Shown: positions 38,889 to 39,272 of the stretch, one piece after another
Position numbering within the stretch: position 1 is the stretch's first letter
Layout of the letters: every line of letters starts with the position of its first letter
Assembly (NCBI GenBank): GCA_019689515.1
Contig: JADGHI010000002.1
Span: 1-39,272 of the forward strand
Direction: 5' to 3'
Length of the DNA stretch: 39,272 bases
Source: Acetobacteraceae bacterium
Lineage (GTDB): Bacteria; Pseudomonadota; Alphaproteobacteria; Acetobacterales; Acetobacteraceae
Notes under the pieces: model-generated
What the model saw: the letters and a program-made list of their open reading frames with translations, nothing else
The model's database searches: none
What the model was told of the DNA's origin: nothing
Translations under genes and position numbers: made by a program

Positions 38889-39272
38889 TCAGAACGGCCC
38901 GCGCGGGAGCGGCACCTGGAGCAGCCGCTCGAAGAGGAGCCAGGAGAAAAGCACCGCCCCGGCGGTGATGGCGATGGCCGTCCGCGGCCGCACGAATTCC
39001 AGCCCGAGCATCACGAAGGACAGCACGAGGGCTGTCACGAGCAGATGCCCGAGAGGCTCCAGCAGCAGCGCATAGGCCAGCAGGGCCACGACGTAGCCGG
39101 CGACCCTGCGGCGGTTGGGCGGGCCGTCCCCCTCCGCCTCCTCGTCCGGCGCCAGGCCAGGCCGGGCCAGCAGCACGAGCGCCAGCGCCCCCAGGCCGAG
39201 CGCGGCAAGGAAGGGAAACAGGCCGGAGCCGGGCTCGCCCGTGAGGTCGTCCCGCAACCCCCAGCCGAGGCC
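38889..39272 (-). CDS. tctB: Tripartite tricarboxylate transporter small membrane subunit (partial)
   Basis: The open frame runs off the right edge (127 codons visible, beginning GLGWGLRDDLTGEPGSG). The track's start at 39257 is a TTG inside the gene and is not real. TGEPGSGLFPFLAALGLGALALVLL is the usual TctB front part (a PGxG.FP motif), followed by two or three further helices ending LLFERLLQVPLPRGPF, which matches TctB C-termini. It precedes tctA by 3 bp. Confidence 0.88.
   Translation of the reverse strand, partial: GLGWGLRDDLTGEPGSGLFPFLAALGLGALALVLLARPGLAPDEEAEGDGPPNRRRVAGYVVALLAYALLLEPLGHLLVTALVLSFVMLGLEFVRPRTAIAITAGAVLFSWLLFERLLQVPLPRGPF

Overview
The window is about 39 kb of very GC-rich DNA and reads as an alphaproteobacterial chromosome, most likely Acetobacteraceae (Roseomonas-like). 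The grounds are the rpsT-dnaA-dnaN-recF-gyrB cluster, the ubiE/coaBC/dut neighbourhood with a divergent mutM, and the many Bug/TctC-type solute receptors. The taxonomic call is inference from gene order and protein style, not from a search.

Left part (1-18.8 kb, housekeeping). A TTC38-like TPR protein (-) is divergent from a small secreted glycine-rich protein (+), followed by a decayed alpha/beta hydrolase. A tightly overlapped minus-strand group follows: an unrecognised 217-aa protein, coaBC and dut, with ubiE upstream on the same strand. mutM diverges from ubiE and leads to an enoyl-CoA hydratase, rpsT and dnaA. dnaN, recF and gyrB follow, but dnaN and recF are separated by an opposite-strand Bug receptor gene. 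A MaoC-like dehydratase and a thiamine-diphosphate enzyme close this part.

Middle (18.8-24.4 kb). An 0.8 kb gap with an AT-rich patch lies between convergent genes. Then comes a marR-emrA-emrB type efflux operon (-) with a visible promoter and candidate operator, and a D-cysteine desulfhydrase/L-cysteate sulfo-lyase family gene (+).

Accessory right part (24.4-35.3 kb). One long minus-strand catabolic operon reads from about 33.55 kb down to 25.35 kb. It has a consensus-like promoter and a perfect LacI-type palindrome (TGAAAGCGCTTTCA). Next come a short ORF, a deletion-fused thiolase/OB-fold pseudogene, a family 5 solute-binding protein, two Dpp/Opp permeases, two ATPases, a LacI-family regulator, an SDR dehydrogenase and a Bug receptor reduced to its signal peptide. 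Degenerate mobile DNA flanks the operon: an IS3-type transposase tail on the left; and IS1182-type transposase, tyrosine recombinase and IS5-type transposase remnants plus a Bug receptor fragment on the right.

Right end (35.5-39.3 kb). A complete Bug receptor is followed 9 bp later by a class IV (branched-chain type) aminotransferase. Convergent to these are tctA and the truncated-by-window tctB, so the three components of a tripartite tricarboxylate transporter are present together.

I did not find a CRISPR array, tRNA or rRNA. I see no clearly new defence or biosynthetic system. The most informative signals are the operon's promoter/operator, the receptor inserted in the replication cluster, the unusual MutM zinc-finger cysteines, and the layered gene remnants around the transporter operon.
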